Source: Bacteroidales bacterium (GTDB lineage: Bacteria > Bacteroidota > Bacteroidia > Bacteroidales > UBA932). From it: DNA of 64,000 bases. Location of the stretch: NCBI GenBank assembly GCA_017442315.1, contig JAFRZX010000035.1, forward strand, positions 1 to 64,000, read 5' to 3'. The translations under genes and the position numbers were made by a program. The notes under the pieces were generated by a model. The model ran no database searches. It was given only the letters and a program-made list of their open reading frames with translations, and had not been told where the DNA came from. Below are positions 17,010-26,959 of this stretch, piece by piece. How positions within the stretch are numbered: the stretch's first letter is position 1; every line of letters begins with the position of its first letter.

Positions 17010-19403
17010 ATGATTATGAAAACAAATAACATATTTAAAAGCATTATGCTGCTAGCTGCAGCTATGTTTTCAATCGTTTCATGTGAGGAAACGATTGAAC
17101 CTGGTTCGGAAACTGTCGAGCCGGAGTTTCCGGAACTTGTCAAGGATTCAAATGTAGAAGCAGGAAGTTTCATTACATTGACCTTTTCGGCCAATATGGA
17201 TTATGTTGTGTCTGTTCCTAAAGATAATCTGCTTTGGTTCTGGATACAGGATGGGGCATTTGAAGTGGATAGACTATCCGGAAAGGTAGAGCCGGGACAG
17301 AAGGTCAAGGTTACCGTCAGAATCGGTGTGTCGGATATAGAGGAGTTTGATGTCAATCGGTCCTGTAAGGTTACTCTGACTATGGGGGGACGTTCTGAAG
17401 TCATAGCTGAGTATATGCGTCCAGCTAAGGAAAGGGTCTTGAATGTTTATGCCGCCAGATGTGAAAATGGAGAGTTCGTAAAAGATCAGTCAGGTAATTA
17501 TGAGTATATCATTTCTGATGAGGCTACGGCGGTGGAGCTTATCTGGTCTGCAGAAGATGCCGATTTCAGAATGCCTTTGAAGGTTGATTCCAATATTGAC
17601 TGGACGATCATGCTCCCGGATTGGGCTGAAGTCATAGGAATGCCCGAATCTGCGACAGGAGTTCATGAAATTGTGCTGACAGGAGCTTCTTTGTCCGAGG
17701 TTTCTGGAAATGTCGCATTTATGCAGGATGATGTGCTGCTCAAGGAACTGGAAGTATCAGTATCATCTTGTGCTGAGGTTGCAGTGTTTTCGGCGGAATT
17801 CGATGAGGTCGGAGGATTTGTATATGACGAAGCGGGAGAATCTGTCTATACGGATGAGTCTGTGGATGCATTGTCATTGGTATGGCCAGGTACTGATTAC
17901 CGTATGCCTGTCAGGATTGATTCAAAATGTGACTGGAGTATTGAACTTCCTGAATGGCTTACAGTAAGATATGATGGAGATGAGCCTGAGAACAAGAGAG
18001 GGACAGTGTATCTTACCTTCGTTGGAAATCCTCTTTATTATCCTATGGAAGATACGACAGAAGATGTTGTGTTCAGCTATGAGGGACAGCTGGTGCACAA
18101 GGTCTCAGTGACGATACCAGGGTCTGGAGACAGGTTCTCCTATGGAATTGATATGTCTTTGACTTCTTGGGAGTTCAATGCTGATGCCGAGTTGCTTACT
18201 ACATTAGGATATCAGGATATTCCGGCGACAGCATGGTTCAGCGGGACAAAGAATGCATCTGTAGTTGTTGTCGAGACGGCTGATGGAAAGATGGTCCGCG
18301 AAAATCCATCATGGTTGAAAACAGATGTTCAGGCTTATGTTTCTGGGGCCGATGTGCTTCAGCATAGGACAGTCACAGTGCGTCCTGAACTTAACGATGG
18401 CCCGGAACGTAGTGCTCTGGTATTGTTCTGTATGGATACATATCAGGCAGAAGATTGGTTTGGGGCGGACGGAAGCCTTAAGGAGGACATGGGTGCATAT
18501 GCTGTATCTCTCGTACAGTATGGAAGTGATCTTGAATATGTTACAATGCTTAGTTCAGAAGATGATATGGCATGGGCTGGGGTCATGTTTGCTAAATCTG
18601 AAAATCCTAGACTTTATGTCGATTCAAAATTTGGAGCTACTGATTATGCATATGAGCTTACCTACACAAATGAATATGCCAGCGATGGGGCTATGATGTC
18701 TTTCTCAAAGGCATATGACAGCTATAAGGTCTTCAATGCAGCCAAGACAGACAAGACTTCAGATGAAAAGTTCTGGCTGTCATTCGTCGGAAGCGAAGAT
18801 AAGAAGTCAGGAACTGTTAAAATGGATTATGATACCCAGATAGAGGGATATCTGGTATTCTATGATGCAGAAGGCAATACATTGGCTGTAATAAAGTGCA
18901 CATATGATCCCGAAATTGAGATCGGACCTAAGATTACCGCGGAGTTTACAGTACAATCTGCTGCGGATGCTGCCGAAAAAGGTTATACGTTGGAGCATTT
19001 GACCCAGGGTGAACTGTTTGATATGTACAATGATGGTCATACTCCACTTTATCATCTGAGGTATACTTCTGAAGGTTCACCTATGAAAGTGATTCTTTCT
19101 TCAGTGATAAAGACCCATACTGTTTCTCCTGAAGTCCTTAAATCCTGTTTCCTTGTTAATGGAAAGGTTTTCGACTCATATTTCGGCGTTACCGATAATC
19201 TGTTGGGAGAAGTTGAGCCGGATGCAGAAGGGGCCGTGGAAATACATATGTCTATGCCTGACAATATCAGCGAACTGATTCAGGCTTATCCTAATGAACT
19301 CTCGCAGTGTACGTCAACGATGATCAGAGGTGTAATGAATTTCACAAAGGCAAACGGCGATATAGTTATGATTCTTTTATGTACTCTAGATCTGTCTGAA
19401 TAA
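17010..19403 (+). CDS. Surface lipoprotein with tandem Ig/BACON-like repeats, DUF5003-like
   Basis: A 797-aa lipoprotein with lipobox FSIVSC (Cys25) and an acidic tail. Residues about 141-255 and 256-375 form a visible internal duplication: each unit has a xEFxxxxGxxxY start, a LIW or LVW step, then FRMPLKVDSNIDWTI or YRMPVRIDSKCDWSI, and a PDWAEV or PEWLTV edge. The SNxDWTIxLPxW pattern is BACON-like. The C-terminal half resembles DUF5003. The ATG at 17016 is an equally good start. It overlaps the next gene by 1 nt (TAATG). No enzymatic motif; probably a surface binding protein. Confidence 0.55.
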   Translation: MIMKTNNIFKSIMLLAAAMFSIVSCEETIEPGSETVEPEFPELVKDSNVEAGSFITLTFSANMDYVVSVPKDNLLWFWIQDGAFEVDRLSGKVEPGQKVKVTVRIGVSDIEEFDVNRSCKVTLTMGGRSEVIAEYMRPAKERVLNVYAARCENGEFVKDQSGNYEYIISDEATAVELIWSAEDADFRMPLKVDSNIDWTIMLPDWAEVIGMPESATGVHEIVLTGASLSEVSGNVAFMQDDVLLKELEVSVSSCAEVAVFSAEFDEVGGFVYDEAGESVYTDESVDALSLVWPGTDYRMPVRIDSKCDWSIELPEWLTVRYDGDEPENKRGTVYLTFVGNPLYYPMEDTTEDVVFSYEGQLVHKVSVTIPGSGDRFSYGIDMSLTSWEFNADAELLTTLGYQDIPATAWFSGTKNASVVVVETADGKMVRENPSWLKTDVQAYVSGADVLQHRTVTVRPELNDGPERSALVLFCMDTYQAEDWFGADGSLKEDMGAYAVSLVQYGSDLEYVTMLSSEDDMAWAGVMFAKSENPRLYVDSKFGATDYAYELTYTNEYASDGAMMSFSKAYDSYKVFNAAKTDKTSDEKFWLSFVGSEDKKSGTVKMDYDTQIEGYLVFYDAEGNTLAVIKCTYDPEIEIGPKITAEFTVQSAADAAEKGYTLEHLTQGELFDMYNDGHTPLYHLRYTSEGSPMKVILSSVIKTHTVSPEVLKSCFLVNGKVFDSYFGVTDNLLGEVEPDAEGAVEIHMSMPDNISELIQAYPNELSQCTSTMIRGVMNFTKANGDIVMILLCTLDLSE

Positions 19404-21949
19404 TGATGAATTGCATGTATAAGATAAATATATTGACATTTCTAGTGATCTTCACGCTCTTGTCGTTAACAGGCTGTTCCAAGATGGAAGAGGCAGACAA
19501 TCGTGAGATGGAATACGGATATGTCCAGTTCAAGGTCTATAAGGCTGGAACTAAGGCAGAAGAGATTGATTATCTGCATGATATAGGAAAGGTCAAGATA
19601 ACCATGTATTCCGGTGAGAATATGATATCACAGACTCTCGTCATGAATTCTTATGATGATGCGAGTGCTGAATACGGTATCAGAAGTGATAAACTCAAAT
19701 TGCTTGCAGGAGATTATCAGATCAATAGGTTCACATTGTTTGACAAGCTCGACAATCCTGTTTATAATGGTATGCCGGCGGAAGGGGATGCGGTATTGCG
19801 GATTGTTCCAGGAGGACTTGTCGTCTATGATCTTTTCGCGGATGTCGTTGCACGCGGAAAGGTGAGGTTCTCTTTGGTAAAGGATATGTCTGCTTTCGAG
19901 AATAATCCGATGGTGAAGTCTCCGACAAGGCAATATACCTTTGATGAGGCCTCATATGTGACGCTGATATTGTCCAGAAACAACAGATCTGATACCCTTG
20001 CAATGATACCTACGGATTTTTCTGTTCATTTTGCTGAAAATGACGATCCTTCAGATGGATATCAGACATCTTCGATGGTATGTGACAGCTTGTTTACAAT
20101 GAGGGCAGGAGAGTATCAGATAAAATCATACTCTGTATTCGATTCAAGCAAAAGACTGCTGGAAATAAATTCAGAGGTAAAATCTTCATTTGTTGTCACA
20201 GATAATGGACTCACAGATGCGGAAGTTCCTGTAACTCTTTATGAGTCAGATGAGTATATCAAAGATTATTATGCTCTTTATCTTATATGGAAGTCTTTGA
20301 ACGGTGAGGACTGGTACTATCAGGGTGAGGACTATTCGACAGGAATGAATTGGAATTTCAATAAGGATCCTGATCTGTGGGGCAGTCAACCCGGCGTTTC
20401 TCTGCATTCAAACGGACGTGTGGCGGTTCTGAATCTCAGCGGATTCGGCTTTTATGGTGATATGTCGGAAGCATTGGGACAGCTTACTGAACTCGAACAG
20501 CTTAATCTGGGTACTCACAATGATTTCAACCAGAGCGCATATGATCCTCATGTCACTACCCAGATGTCTGAACCAATAGCCCGCGCATTGGCTGAAAATG
20601 GTATTTTCATTCCAGAAACATCTCTTTATGAGCATATGACTGAATCCCAGATCATAGAACCGGGAACCGGAGCTACCAGGATTCATCCGAAAGATGTTGT
20701 ACATGGAAAGCTGAACAATGGATTGAAGAGTCTTCCGTCAACTATCGGCGCATTGACTAAACTATCATCTTTATATATAGCCAATGGTGAATTGTCTCAT
20801 TTGCCGGATGAGTTGGTTAATCTTGTCTCATGCAAGGATCTTGAGATATACAATTGCCCTGAAATGAAAGAGTTCCCTATGGTGATCGCTGAAATGCCTG
20901 CTTTGGAATCATTGAATCTGGCCAATAACAGACAGTGGTCGGAGTCAGAGGCTCTGAAAGGCTTTAAGGCCTTGGCATGCGGACCTTCGCGCGAGAAGAT
21001 AGAAATCCTGTATTTCAATGAAAATAATCTGAGTGTCATTCCAAAGGAAATCTGCAATATGAAGAAACTCGGTCTGATTGATTTTGCTTCAAACAATATT
21101 GCAGAAATAGAGGTTCCTTGGGGAAATGACATCAAACCAGTTCAGATCTATCTGGATAATAACCGTTTGTCATCTTTTCCAGTGGATGATAAAGGAGTAT
21201 TCTGTTATATGGAGGATACGGAAACCTTTTCAGTCAAGAACAACCTCTTTACAGAATTCCCTAATATATTTGATTCCGGTTCTCTGTATGCGATAGTCTC
21301 GATTGATTTTTCTTATAATCATATCAGTTCTTTTCCTGACGACTTCAAGGGGGTGTATGTCGAGACGCTGACAATAGCAAACAATCCGGAACTGACCAAA
21401 TATCCTGTTGAACTGGCAAAGTCCAATTCCAAGATAATGAACATCAATTTCCGAGGCTGCAACATTAACGAGATACCTGAAGGTTCGTTTGAGTATGAGA
21501 ATGCCATCTATCTCTATTCTTTTGATCTTTCATACAATGACCTGAGCGATCTGCCATATGAAATGCATGCTGGCAATATGCCTTATCTGTATGGTGTAGA
21601 TCTGTCATATAACAGATTCTCATCATTCCCGTGGGAACCGCTTGACAGCCAGTATCTGACTGTAATGGCAATCAGAGGACAGCGTGATGAGGATGGAAGG
21701 CGCTGTCTGTCGGAATGGCCGCAAGGAATCTACAATCATAGGGGATTGCGCGGTTTCTACATAGGCTCAAATAATCTTGGTAAGATAGATGATACCATAT
21801 CTACCTTGTGTTATTATCTGGATATCAGTGACAATCCAAATATCGTGTTTGATGCGTCCGATATCTGTTATGCATATCAGCAAGGTGCTTATATCCTTAT
21901 CTATGATAAGACGCAGAATATCAGGAATTGTGAAATCATGCTTCAGTAA
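19403..21949 (+). CDS. Leucine-rich-repeat surface lipoprotein, DUF4458-like N-terminus
   Basis: An 848-aa lipoprotein with lipobox SLTGC (Cys25) followed by SKMEEAD. Residues about 35-290 contain two related beta domains (each with a GDYQINRFTLFD or GEYQIKSYSVFD signature) that I recall as DUF4458. From about residue 290 the protein has a linker (YYALYLIWKSLNGEDWYYQ) and then irregular leucine-rich repeats such as TKLSSLYIANGELSHLPDEL and IEILYFNENNLSVIPKEI. Leucine-rich repeats usually bind proteins. It overlaps the preceding gene by 1 nt and is followed by a second repeat protein. Confidence 0.65.
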   Translation: MMNCMYKINILTFLVIFTLLSLTGCSKMEEADNREMEYGYVQFKVYKAGTKAEEIDYLHDIGKVKITMYSGENMISQTLVMNSYDDASAEYGIRSDKLKLLAGDYQINRFTLFDKLDNPVYNGMPAEGDAVLRIVPGGLVVYDLFADVVARGKVRFSLVKDMSAFENNPMVKSPTRQYTFDEASYVTLILSRNNRSDTLAMIPTDFSVHFAENDDPSDGYQTSSMVCDSLFTMRAGEYQIKSYSVFDSSKRLLEINSEVKSSFVVTDNGLTDAEVPVTLYESDEYIKDYYALYLIWKSLNGEDWYYQGEDYSTGMNWNFNKDPDLWGSQPGVSLHSNGRVAVLNLSGFGFYGDMSEALGQLTELEQLNLGTHNDFNQSAYDPHVTTQMSEPIARALAENGIFIPETSLYEHMTESQIIEPGTGATRIHPKDVVHGKLNNGLKSLPSTIGALTKLSSLYIANGELSHLPDELVNLVSCKDLEIYNCPEMKEFPMVIAEMPALESLNLANNRQWSESEALKGFKALACGPSREKIEILYFNENNLSVIPKEICNMKKLGLIDFASNNIAEIEVPWGNDIKPVQIYLDNNRLSSFPVDDKGVFCYMEDTETFSVKNNLFTEFPNIFDSGSLYAIVSIDFSYNHISSFPDDFKGVYVETLTIANNPELTKYPVELAKSNSKIMNINFRGCNINEIPEGSFEYENAIYLYSFDLSYNDLSDLPYEMHAGNMPYLYGVDLSYNRFSSFPWEPLDSQYLTVMAIRGQRDEDGRRCLSEWPQGIYNHRGLRGFYIGSNNLGKIDDTISTLCYYLDISDNPNIVFDASDICYAYQQGAYILIYDKTQNIRNCEIMLQ

Positions 21950-21964
21950 TCGGGAGAAATCATT

Positions 21965-23602
21965 ATGAGATTGGAAAGAATATTTGTTTTTCTTGCTGCA
22001 GCCTCTTTAATGGCTGCATGCGTCAGGACTCCTGAAGTGGAATTTGGAGTTGACACGGATGAACTGTATGTTCCTGCTGAAGGTGGAGTCAGGGTTGTTA
22101 ATCTATCTATAGACGGACAGTGGGTGGCGAGTACATCAAAGCCATGGATAACCTTTTCGCCTGCTAATGGCAGGGGATCGATGGAGTGTAAGGTAAGCAT
22201 AGATTCGACCCTTCTGTTTGAAAAGCGCAGGGATACGATAAGGATCCAGAATGTCAATACATTAGAAATAAGGGAGTTCTATGTCGAACAGGATGGATTT
22301 GAGCATCAGATAACCTTGAAGAATACCAGAGTGGATATCGAGGACTTTGCTGAATATGATAAAAGGTATTTTGAAGTGGAGGTCATGGCTAATGTCGAAT
22401 TTGATGCTGTGCTTTCAGAAGAAGCCCGTTCATGGCTGTCATTTTCCGAATTCAAGCTTGACCTTGATAGAGGAGCGAGACCTCGCAGATCTGTCATAAG
22501 GTTTGATTGGAAAGTGAATTCCCGCGATTATGAGAGAATTGCTGATGTTGTCTTCGTTCCTAAGAATGATGCTCCTCTCGGCATACATGAAGGATTGAAG
22601 GTTGTTCAGAAGGCGGCTCTGCCCATACCTGTCGGTACTCATGAAGGTGACTCTCTTGCACTGATAGCGATAAACCGTGCTTTAGGCGGTTTTGCGGAGT
22701 GGGATACGTCAGAAAGGCTTGAACATTGGGATTATGTAAAACTTGATGAGAACGGGCGTGTCAAGGGCGTACAGTTCTTTCTCTTCAAGACAAAAGAGCC
22801 TATCCCATATGAGGTGCAGTATCTTACAGCTGCAGAGGAACTGATATTCTTCTCCAATGCCAACCACCAGCTCAACAGTCTTGATACAGGTGAGTGGATC
22901 ACTAAGCTGACGCAGCTCAAGCGCCTTACGATAAGTGCTTATGGGCTCACAAGCCTTCATCCGGATTTTGTCAATCTTAAGAATCTTGAATATCTGAATC
23001 TGAGTTCAAACTGTTTTCAGGAGATTCCTGATATGCTGACTCCAGATAATTTTCCTAATCTTCATTCCTTGCATCTGAATGCGAGCAGGCGTAATGCAGT
23101 GTCAGATCTCAGCAATGATATCAGGGAAGATATTGGAGGATTTGTCGATGACGATCTTTCAACCGAGAAAGGAATGCGCAGCTTCAAGAGGCTTCTTAAA
23201 TGGGAAAAGCTTGACACAATACGTCTGTCAATAAACTATCTTCAGGGTGAGCTGCCGGATATGCGTGATGAGGGATTGGAATGTTGGACATTTGAGGAAC
23301 TGAAGGATTCTCTGGATGTCGGACTTACGGAATTGCCGGAAAATATGAGAGATCTGCCTAAGGTTCTTCCTAATGCAACTTACTTTGCCATCAATGGTAA
23401 CCGCCTCTCAGGAAAAATACCGGATTGGATGTTGTATCATCCTAAAATGGATTTGTGGATTCCATTCTCTCTTGTGTTCCCTCAGGATGGAAAAGACCGA
23501 AAGGGAACCAATGCCGGTTTTGACAATGAGCCGGCTAGTCTGGAATATTATTATGAATATTACGTCAATAAGAAATATAACACATACAGCAATCAGGAAT
23601 AA
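21965..23602 (+). CDS. BACON-domain leucine-rich-repeat surface lipoprotein
   Basis: A 545-aa lipoprotein with lipobox LMAAC (Cys19). Residues about 25-110 form a BACON-type beta domain (VPAEGGVRVVNLSIDGQW, then KPWITFSPANGRGS). A second beta domain spans about 110-215. From about residue 220 the sequence has the start of a plant-type LRR protein (ALIAINRALGG, AEWDTSERLEHWDYV) and repeats such as TQLKRLTISAYGLTSLHPDF and LEYLNLSSNCFQEIPDML. The stop overlaps the start of the protease gene (TAATG at 23600-23604), so the two are translationally coupled. Role inferred as protein binding at the surface. Confidence 0.65.
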   Translation: MRLERIFVFLAAASLMAACVRTPEVEFGVDTDELYVPAEGGVRVVNLSIDGQWVASTSKPWITFSPANGRGSMECKVSIDSTLLFEKRRDTIRIQNVNTLEIREFYVEQDGFEHQITLKNTRVDIEDFAEYDKRYFEVEVMANVEFDAVLSEEARSWLSFSEFKLDLDRGARPRRSVIRFDWKVNSRDYERIADVVFVPKNDAPLGIHEGLKVVQKAALPIPVGTHEGDSLALIAINRALGGFAEWDTSERLEHWDYVKLDENGRVKGVQFFLFKTKEPIPYEVQYLTAAEELIFFSNANHQLNSLDTGEWITKLTQLKRLTISAYGLTSLHPDFVNLKNLEYLNLSSNCFQEIPDMLTPDNFPNLHSLHLNASRRNAVSDLSNDIREDIGGFVDDDLSTEKGMRSFKRLLKWEKLDTIRLSINYLQGELPDMRDEGLECWTFEELKDSLDVGLTELPENMRDLPKVLPNATYFAINGNRLSGKIPDWMLYHPKMDLWIPFSLVFPQDGKDRKGTNAGFDNEPASLEYYYEYYVNKKYNTYSNQE

Positions 23603-25635
23603 TGGCAATGGTAAATAATATGAAATCGCTGACCGTACTTTTCATTGCGGTGGTGTTGGCATCATGTTCGGTTGATGTTCAGGAACCTGTATTGCCTGAA
23701 CCGTCGTCGTCTATACCGAAATTGACTGCTGATGTAGTCAAAGGACAGGTTCTGGTGCGTTTCGATGAGAGGGTGGCTTCCGTTCTTGACAAGGCAGGAC
23801 TCACTAAAAGTGGTCATGGCAACACTCTTTCCTGTTCTGGGATCCTCAGTGTGGACAGAATCTTGGAAATGCTTGACGGATATACAATAGAAAGAGTCTT
23901 TCCGGTTGATTCACGGACTGAAGACAATGCTCGCGAATCAGGTCTGCATCTTTGGTATATAGTGCGTTTCGATGAAGAAATACCAATCGATAAAGTCGCT
24001 TCGGAACTTTCCATGCTTGGTGAGGTCAGCCGTGTGGAATATAATCATAGGCTTAAAAGAGCCTCAGAACGAAAGGCTGTACCTCTTTCTGTTGAAAGAT
24101 TGCAGCAGTTGAAGGCTTCATCCGGAAATGCGTTCAATGATCCGCTTTTGTCTGATCAGTGGAATCTGGTCAACAATGGGGATCTCCGTCAGACAAAATT
24201 CCTCAAGGATGCGGATGTACAGGTGGAAAAGGCATGGCATGAACTTGATTGCACAGGTGATCCGTCTATCATCGTGGCTGTACTTGATGAAGGGGTCTTT
24301 GTTGACCATCCGGATCTGAAGGAAAGCATGTGGGTGAATGAGGGAGAAATATGGAGATCCGTTGAGGATAATGATGGCAATGGGTATGCAGGAGACCTTC
24401 ATGGCTACAACTTTGTCGAGTCCACAGGTGTGATATCAACAGAAAGCAGGTATGATACAGGTCATGGAAGCCATGTGGCCGGAGTCATAGCGGCTGCCAA
24501 CAATAACGGTGTGGGCATAAGTTCCATAGCGGGTGGCAATGGCTCGCTTCCGGGTGTGAAGATAATGTCATGCCAGATCTTTTCCGGTGCTTATGCAGGA
24601 ACTGTCCTGGAAGAGGTCAGAGCAATCAAGTATGCGGCAGACAATGGTGCTGTAATACTTCAGTGCAGTTGGGGATACATTTCTGGTGCGGCAAATCCAT
24701 ATGAATGGACACCTCAATATGCTACGGATCAGGAGTGGGAGACATATAATGTCCTTGAAAAGCATGCTTTGGATTATTTTATACATAATGCTGGTTCACC
24801 GGATGGTGTGATTGATGGTGGTATTGCTGTTTTTGCTGGCGGAAACGAATCTGCTCCTGCGGCCAGCTATCCTGGTGCGTATCCTGATTATGTGGCAGTG
24901 TCTGCTACGGCAGGAGACTTTACACCGGCTGTATACACCAACTATGGTCCAGGCACTACAATAGCGGCTCCTGGCGGAGATCAGGATTACTATTGGGATT
25001 ATGTGGATGAGTCGCATAAGATAGGCGAGATAGGATGTATTCTTTCTACTTTGCCATATCATATCAGTGAAACCGGCTATGGATATATGGAGGGAACTTC
25101 CATGGCATGTCCTCATGTTTCTGGTGTCGCTGCACTCGGATTGTCTTATGCTGCGCAGTTGAGGCGTCATTTCAAGGCTGAAGATTTCATCAGGCTTCTT
25201 TATGAAACCGCACTCCCTATTGATGAGTATATGACGGGAACAAAGTATTATAAGAAATATGTCATAGACTTGCTGGAGTCAGCTCCGATGATGCAGCTCG
25301 ATCTGAATTCTTTCAAAGGAAAGATGGGATATGGGCAGGTGAATGCATTCGGCCTGCTGAAGGCGGTTGAAGGAGCTGGTGTGGAAATGACATTCCCTAA
25401 TCTGTATGTGACTGTTGGGGAAAAAGTGACTGTAAGTCCTTCCATGTATATGGATGGAAGTGGTTTTTCTGTCAAAGTTGAGAATGAAGGCATTGCATCA
25501 GCCCGTATGGATGGTGAGGTGATGATAGTTGAGGGCCTCAGTTCAGGGCAGACAGCCGCTTCAGTCACAGGTTCCCGTACTGACAGATTTGTAATTACTG
25601 TAAGTGAGAATGCCGGTGGTAACGGATGGCTGTAG
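23602..25635 (+). CDS. Subtilisin-family (S8) serine protease, lipoprotein
   Basis: A 677-aa secreted peptidase with signal peptide and lipobox VLASC near residue 22. A fervidolysin-like propeptide covers about residues 45-150 (KGQVLVRFDE, LHLWYIVRFDEEIP, RVEYNH). The catalytic domain has Asp229 in VLDEGVFVDHPD, His288 in GHGSHVAG, the oxyanion Asn415 in FAGGNES, and Ser500 in GTSMACPHVSG, so all four key residues are present. A C-terminal beta domain (about 590-677) follows. The gene is coupled to the LRR gene upstream, and is the only enzyme recognised in this operon. It may trim proteins held by the LRR lipoproteins for SusC/SusD uptake. Confidence 0.88.
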   Translation: MAMVNNMKSLTVLFIAVVLASCSVDVQEPVLPEPSSSIPKLTADVVKGQVLVRFDERVASVLDKAGLTKSGHGNTLSCSGILSVDRILEMLDGYTIERVFPVDSRTEDNARESGLHLWYIVRFDEEIPIDKVASELSMLGEVSRVEYNHRLKRASERKAVPLSVERLQQLKASSGNAFNDPLLSDQWNLVNNGDLRQTKFLKDADVQVEKAWHELDCTGDPSIIVAVLDEGVFVDHPDLKESMWVNEGEIWRSVEDNDGNGYAGDLHGYNFVESTGVISTESRYDTGHGSHVAGVIAAANNNGVGISSIAGGNGSLPGVKIMSCQIFSGAYAGTVLEEVRAIKYAADNGAVILQCSWGYISGAANPYEWTPQYATDQEWETYNVLEKHALDYFIHNAGSPDGVIDGGIAVFAGGNESAPAASYPGAYPDYVAVSATAGDFTPAVYTNYGPGTTIAAPGGDQDYYWDYVDESHKIGEIGCILSTLPYHISETGYGYMEGTSMACPHVSGVAALGLSYAAQLRRHFKAEDFIRLLYETALPIDEYMTGTKYYKKYVIDLLESAPMMQLDLNSFKGKMGYGQVNAFGLLKAVEGAGVEMTFPNLYVTVGEKVTVSPSMYMDGSGFSVKVENEGIASARMDGEVMIVEGLSSGQTAASVTGSRTDRFVITVSENAGGNGWL

Positions 25636-25636
25636 G

Positions 25637-26416
25637 ATGTTCGTGACAAGACTCATATCGTTTCTTGTGCTTCTGGTAGCGGGAGGCTTATGTGCATCTG
25701 CTCAGCTCAGGATGGTGGATAAGGAAAAACTGGAAAGAGTTTCTTCTCCGGTTTTGTCACAGGATTCGGCAGCATTCGCATTTGAAATCAGACGCATAGC
25801 AGCAGAACCTATCAATGAAGATGACGGGCCGAAGACATTCCGTTACCCGTTCCGAAATGATGGAGACAAGGAAATCAGTATTGACAGGATAGTGACTTCT
25901 TGCTCATGTGTTACAGCAGTTTGTCCGGTAAGCATCATTGCACCCGGAGAATCCTCAGAAGTCATTGTGACATATTACCCTAAAGGACATGTCGGAAGAT
26001 TTGAACGTCGGATATACTTGTATTCCAGCAGTGACGACAATCCTGTTGCTGTGCTGCGGCTCAGTGTGGATGTAGACAGTGGAAGAGATGTTTCAGCTGA
26101 TTGGCCTGTAAGGATGGGACCCATACGGCTGAGACATGCAGAGATCACTTTCAGGTCGGGGACGAAGGCAGTTGAGACTATCAGCTTCATCAATCTAAGC
26201 GGGCATCCTCTGAATATTGAATGTGAAGAAGCATTTATGCCGGATTGTCTGCGGTTCCATACGGAGCCGGATATCGTTCCTGATGGTCAGGAAGGAGAAA
26301 TGGTGATTTCTTACGATCCGTCTGCGGGGAAATCCCGTGATGTGGTCATATTGATGCTGAAAGGCTTGGGCCTGCCTCCTTCAGCTTCATCATTACTTGT
26401 TAAGTTTGATAATTAA
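25637..26416 (+). CDS. DUF1573 family secreted protein
   Basis: A 259-aa protein with a Sec signal peptide (ending LCASAQ). I use the ATG at 25637, which lies 1 nt after the protease stop; the open frame extends upstream into the protease gene. Residues about 60-160 match DUF1573, an Ig-like (ASPM/SPD-2/hydin type) domain, with the characteristic IVTSCSCVTA cysteine motif, APGESSEVIVTYYP and GHVGRFERRIYLYS. A second similar beta unit fills the C-terminus. Its role is unknown; such proteins are common in Bacteroidetes envelopes. Confidence 0.75.
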   Translation: MFVTRLISFLVLLVAGGLCASAQLRMVDKEKLERVSSPVLSQDSAAFAFEIRRIAAEPINEDDGPKTFRYPFRNDGDKEISIDRIVTSCSCVTAVCPVSIIAPGESSEVIVTYYPKGHVGRFERRIYLYSSSDDNPVAVLRLSVDVDSGRDVSADWPVRMGPIRLRHAEITFRSGTKAVETISFINLSGHPLNIECEEAFMPDCLRFHTEPDIVPDGQEGEMVISYDPSAGKSRDVVILMLKGLGLPPSASSLLVKFDN

Positions 26417-26430
26417 AACAAATTCGATAT

Positions 26431-26877
26431 ATGAAGAAAATATTGATAGTGTTTGCAACAGTGTTTACATTTCTGGCTGCGTGCGAGAAAAAGGACGATG
26501 CGCCGGTGTATCTGGAAGTCAATGCCAACAATATATCAGGTACATGGATGCTTGTCCGATGGAACGGATCAGCACTCGCAGAAGGCACATATGTGTATTT
26601 GGATATTGTCAGAAACGGAAGAACATACACTATGTATCAGAATGTAGACAGTTTTGCTGATGTACCGCATGTGGTGACAGGGTCTTATTATCTTTATACA
26701 GAACCGGACAAGGGAACACTGATACGTGGTGATTATGATTATGATTCGGGAGAATGGAAGCACAGATATATCATCCGGGATCTGACTCAGGACAGCATGG
26801 TCTGGATTGCTGAGGATGATCCGGAATATGTGCAGTCATTCAGCAGGATATCAGACCTGCCTTTTACCAACAAATGA
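26431..26877 (+). CDS. Small lipoprotein, lipocalin-like
   Basis: A 148-aa lipoprotein with lipobox FLAAC (Cys18) followed by EKKDDAP, a strongly acidic tail typical of surface-exported lipoproteins. The mature part has the lipocalin-like pattern NNISGTWMLVRWNG, then repeated beta strands (YVYLDIVRNGRTYTMYQ, GSYYLYTEPDKGTLIRGDY) and a final DSMVWIAEDD strand, as in the small calycin-like domains of Bacteroides. It is the last gene of the operon, 14 nt after the DUF1573 gene. Function unknown. Confidence 0.6.
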   Translation: MKKILIVFATVFTFLAACEKKDDAPVYLEVNANNISGTWMLVRWNGSALAEGTYVYLDIVRNGRTYTMYQNVDSFADVPHVVTGSYYLYTEPDKGTLIRGDYDYDSGEWKHRYIIRDLTQDSMVWIAEDDPEYVQSFSRISDLPFTNK

Positions 26878-26880
26878 TGA

Positions 26881-26911
26881 TTGCCATAAGATTTTTACCA
26901 ATATATCTTTG
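26881..26911 (+). promoter_or_regulatory. Promoter of the stand-alone TonB-dependent receptor
   Basis: TTG at 26881-26883 and TATCTTTG at 26904-26911 with 20 nt between them fit the Bacteroidetes consensus. It starts just after the stop of the lipocalin-like gene and lies about 49 nt before the receptor ATG, so the receptor is probably its own transcription unit. Confidence 0.65.
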
Positions 26912-26959
26912 CACTCTGAAATAAGTCCACGAATTAGTATTGAATCAGTTTCTTAATAG

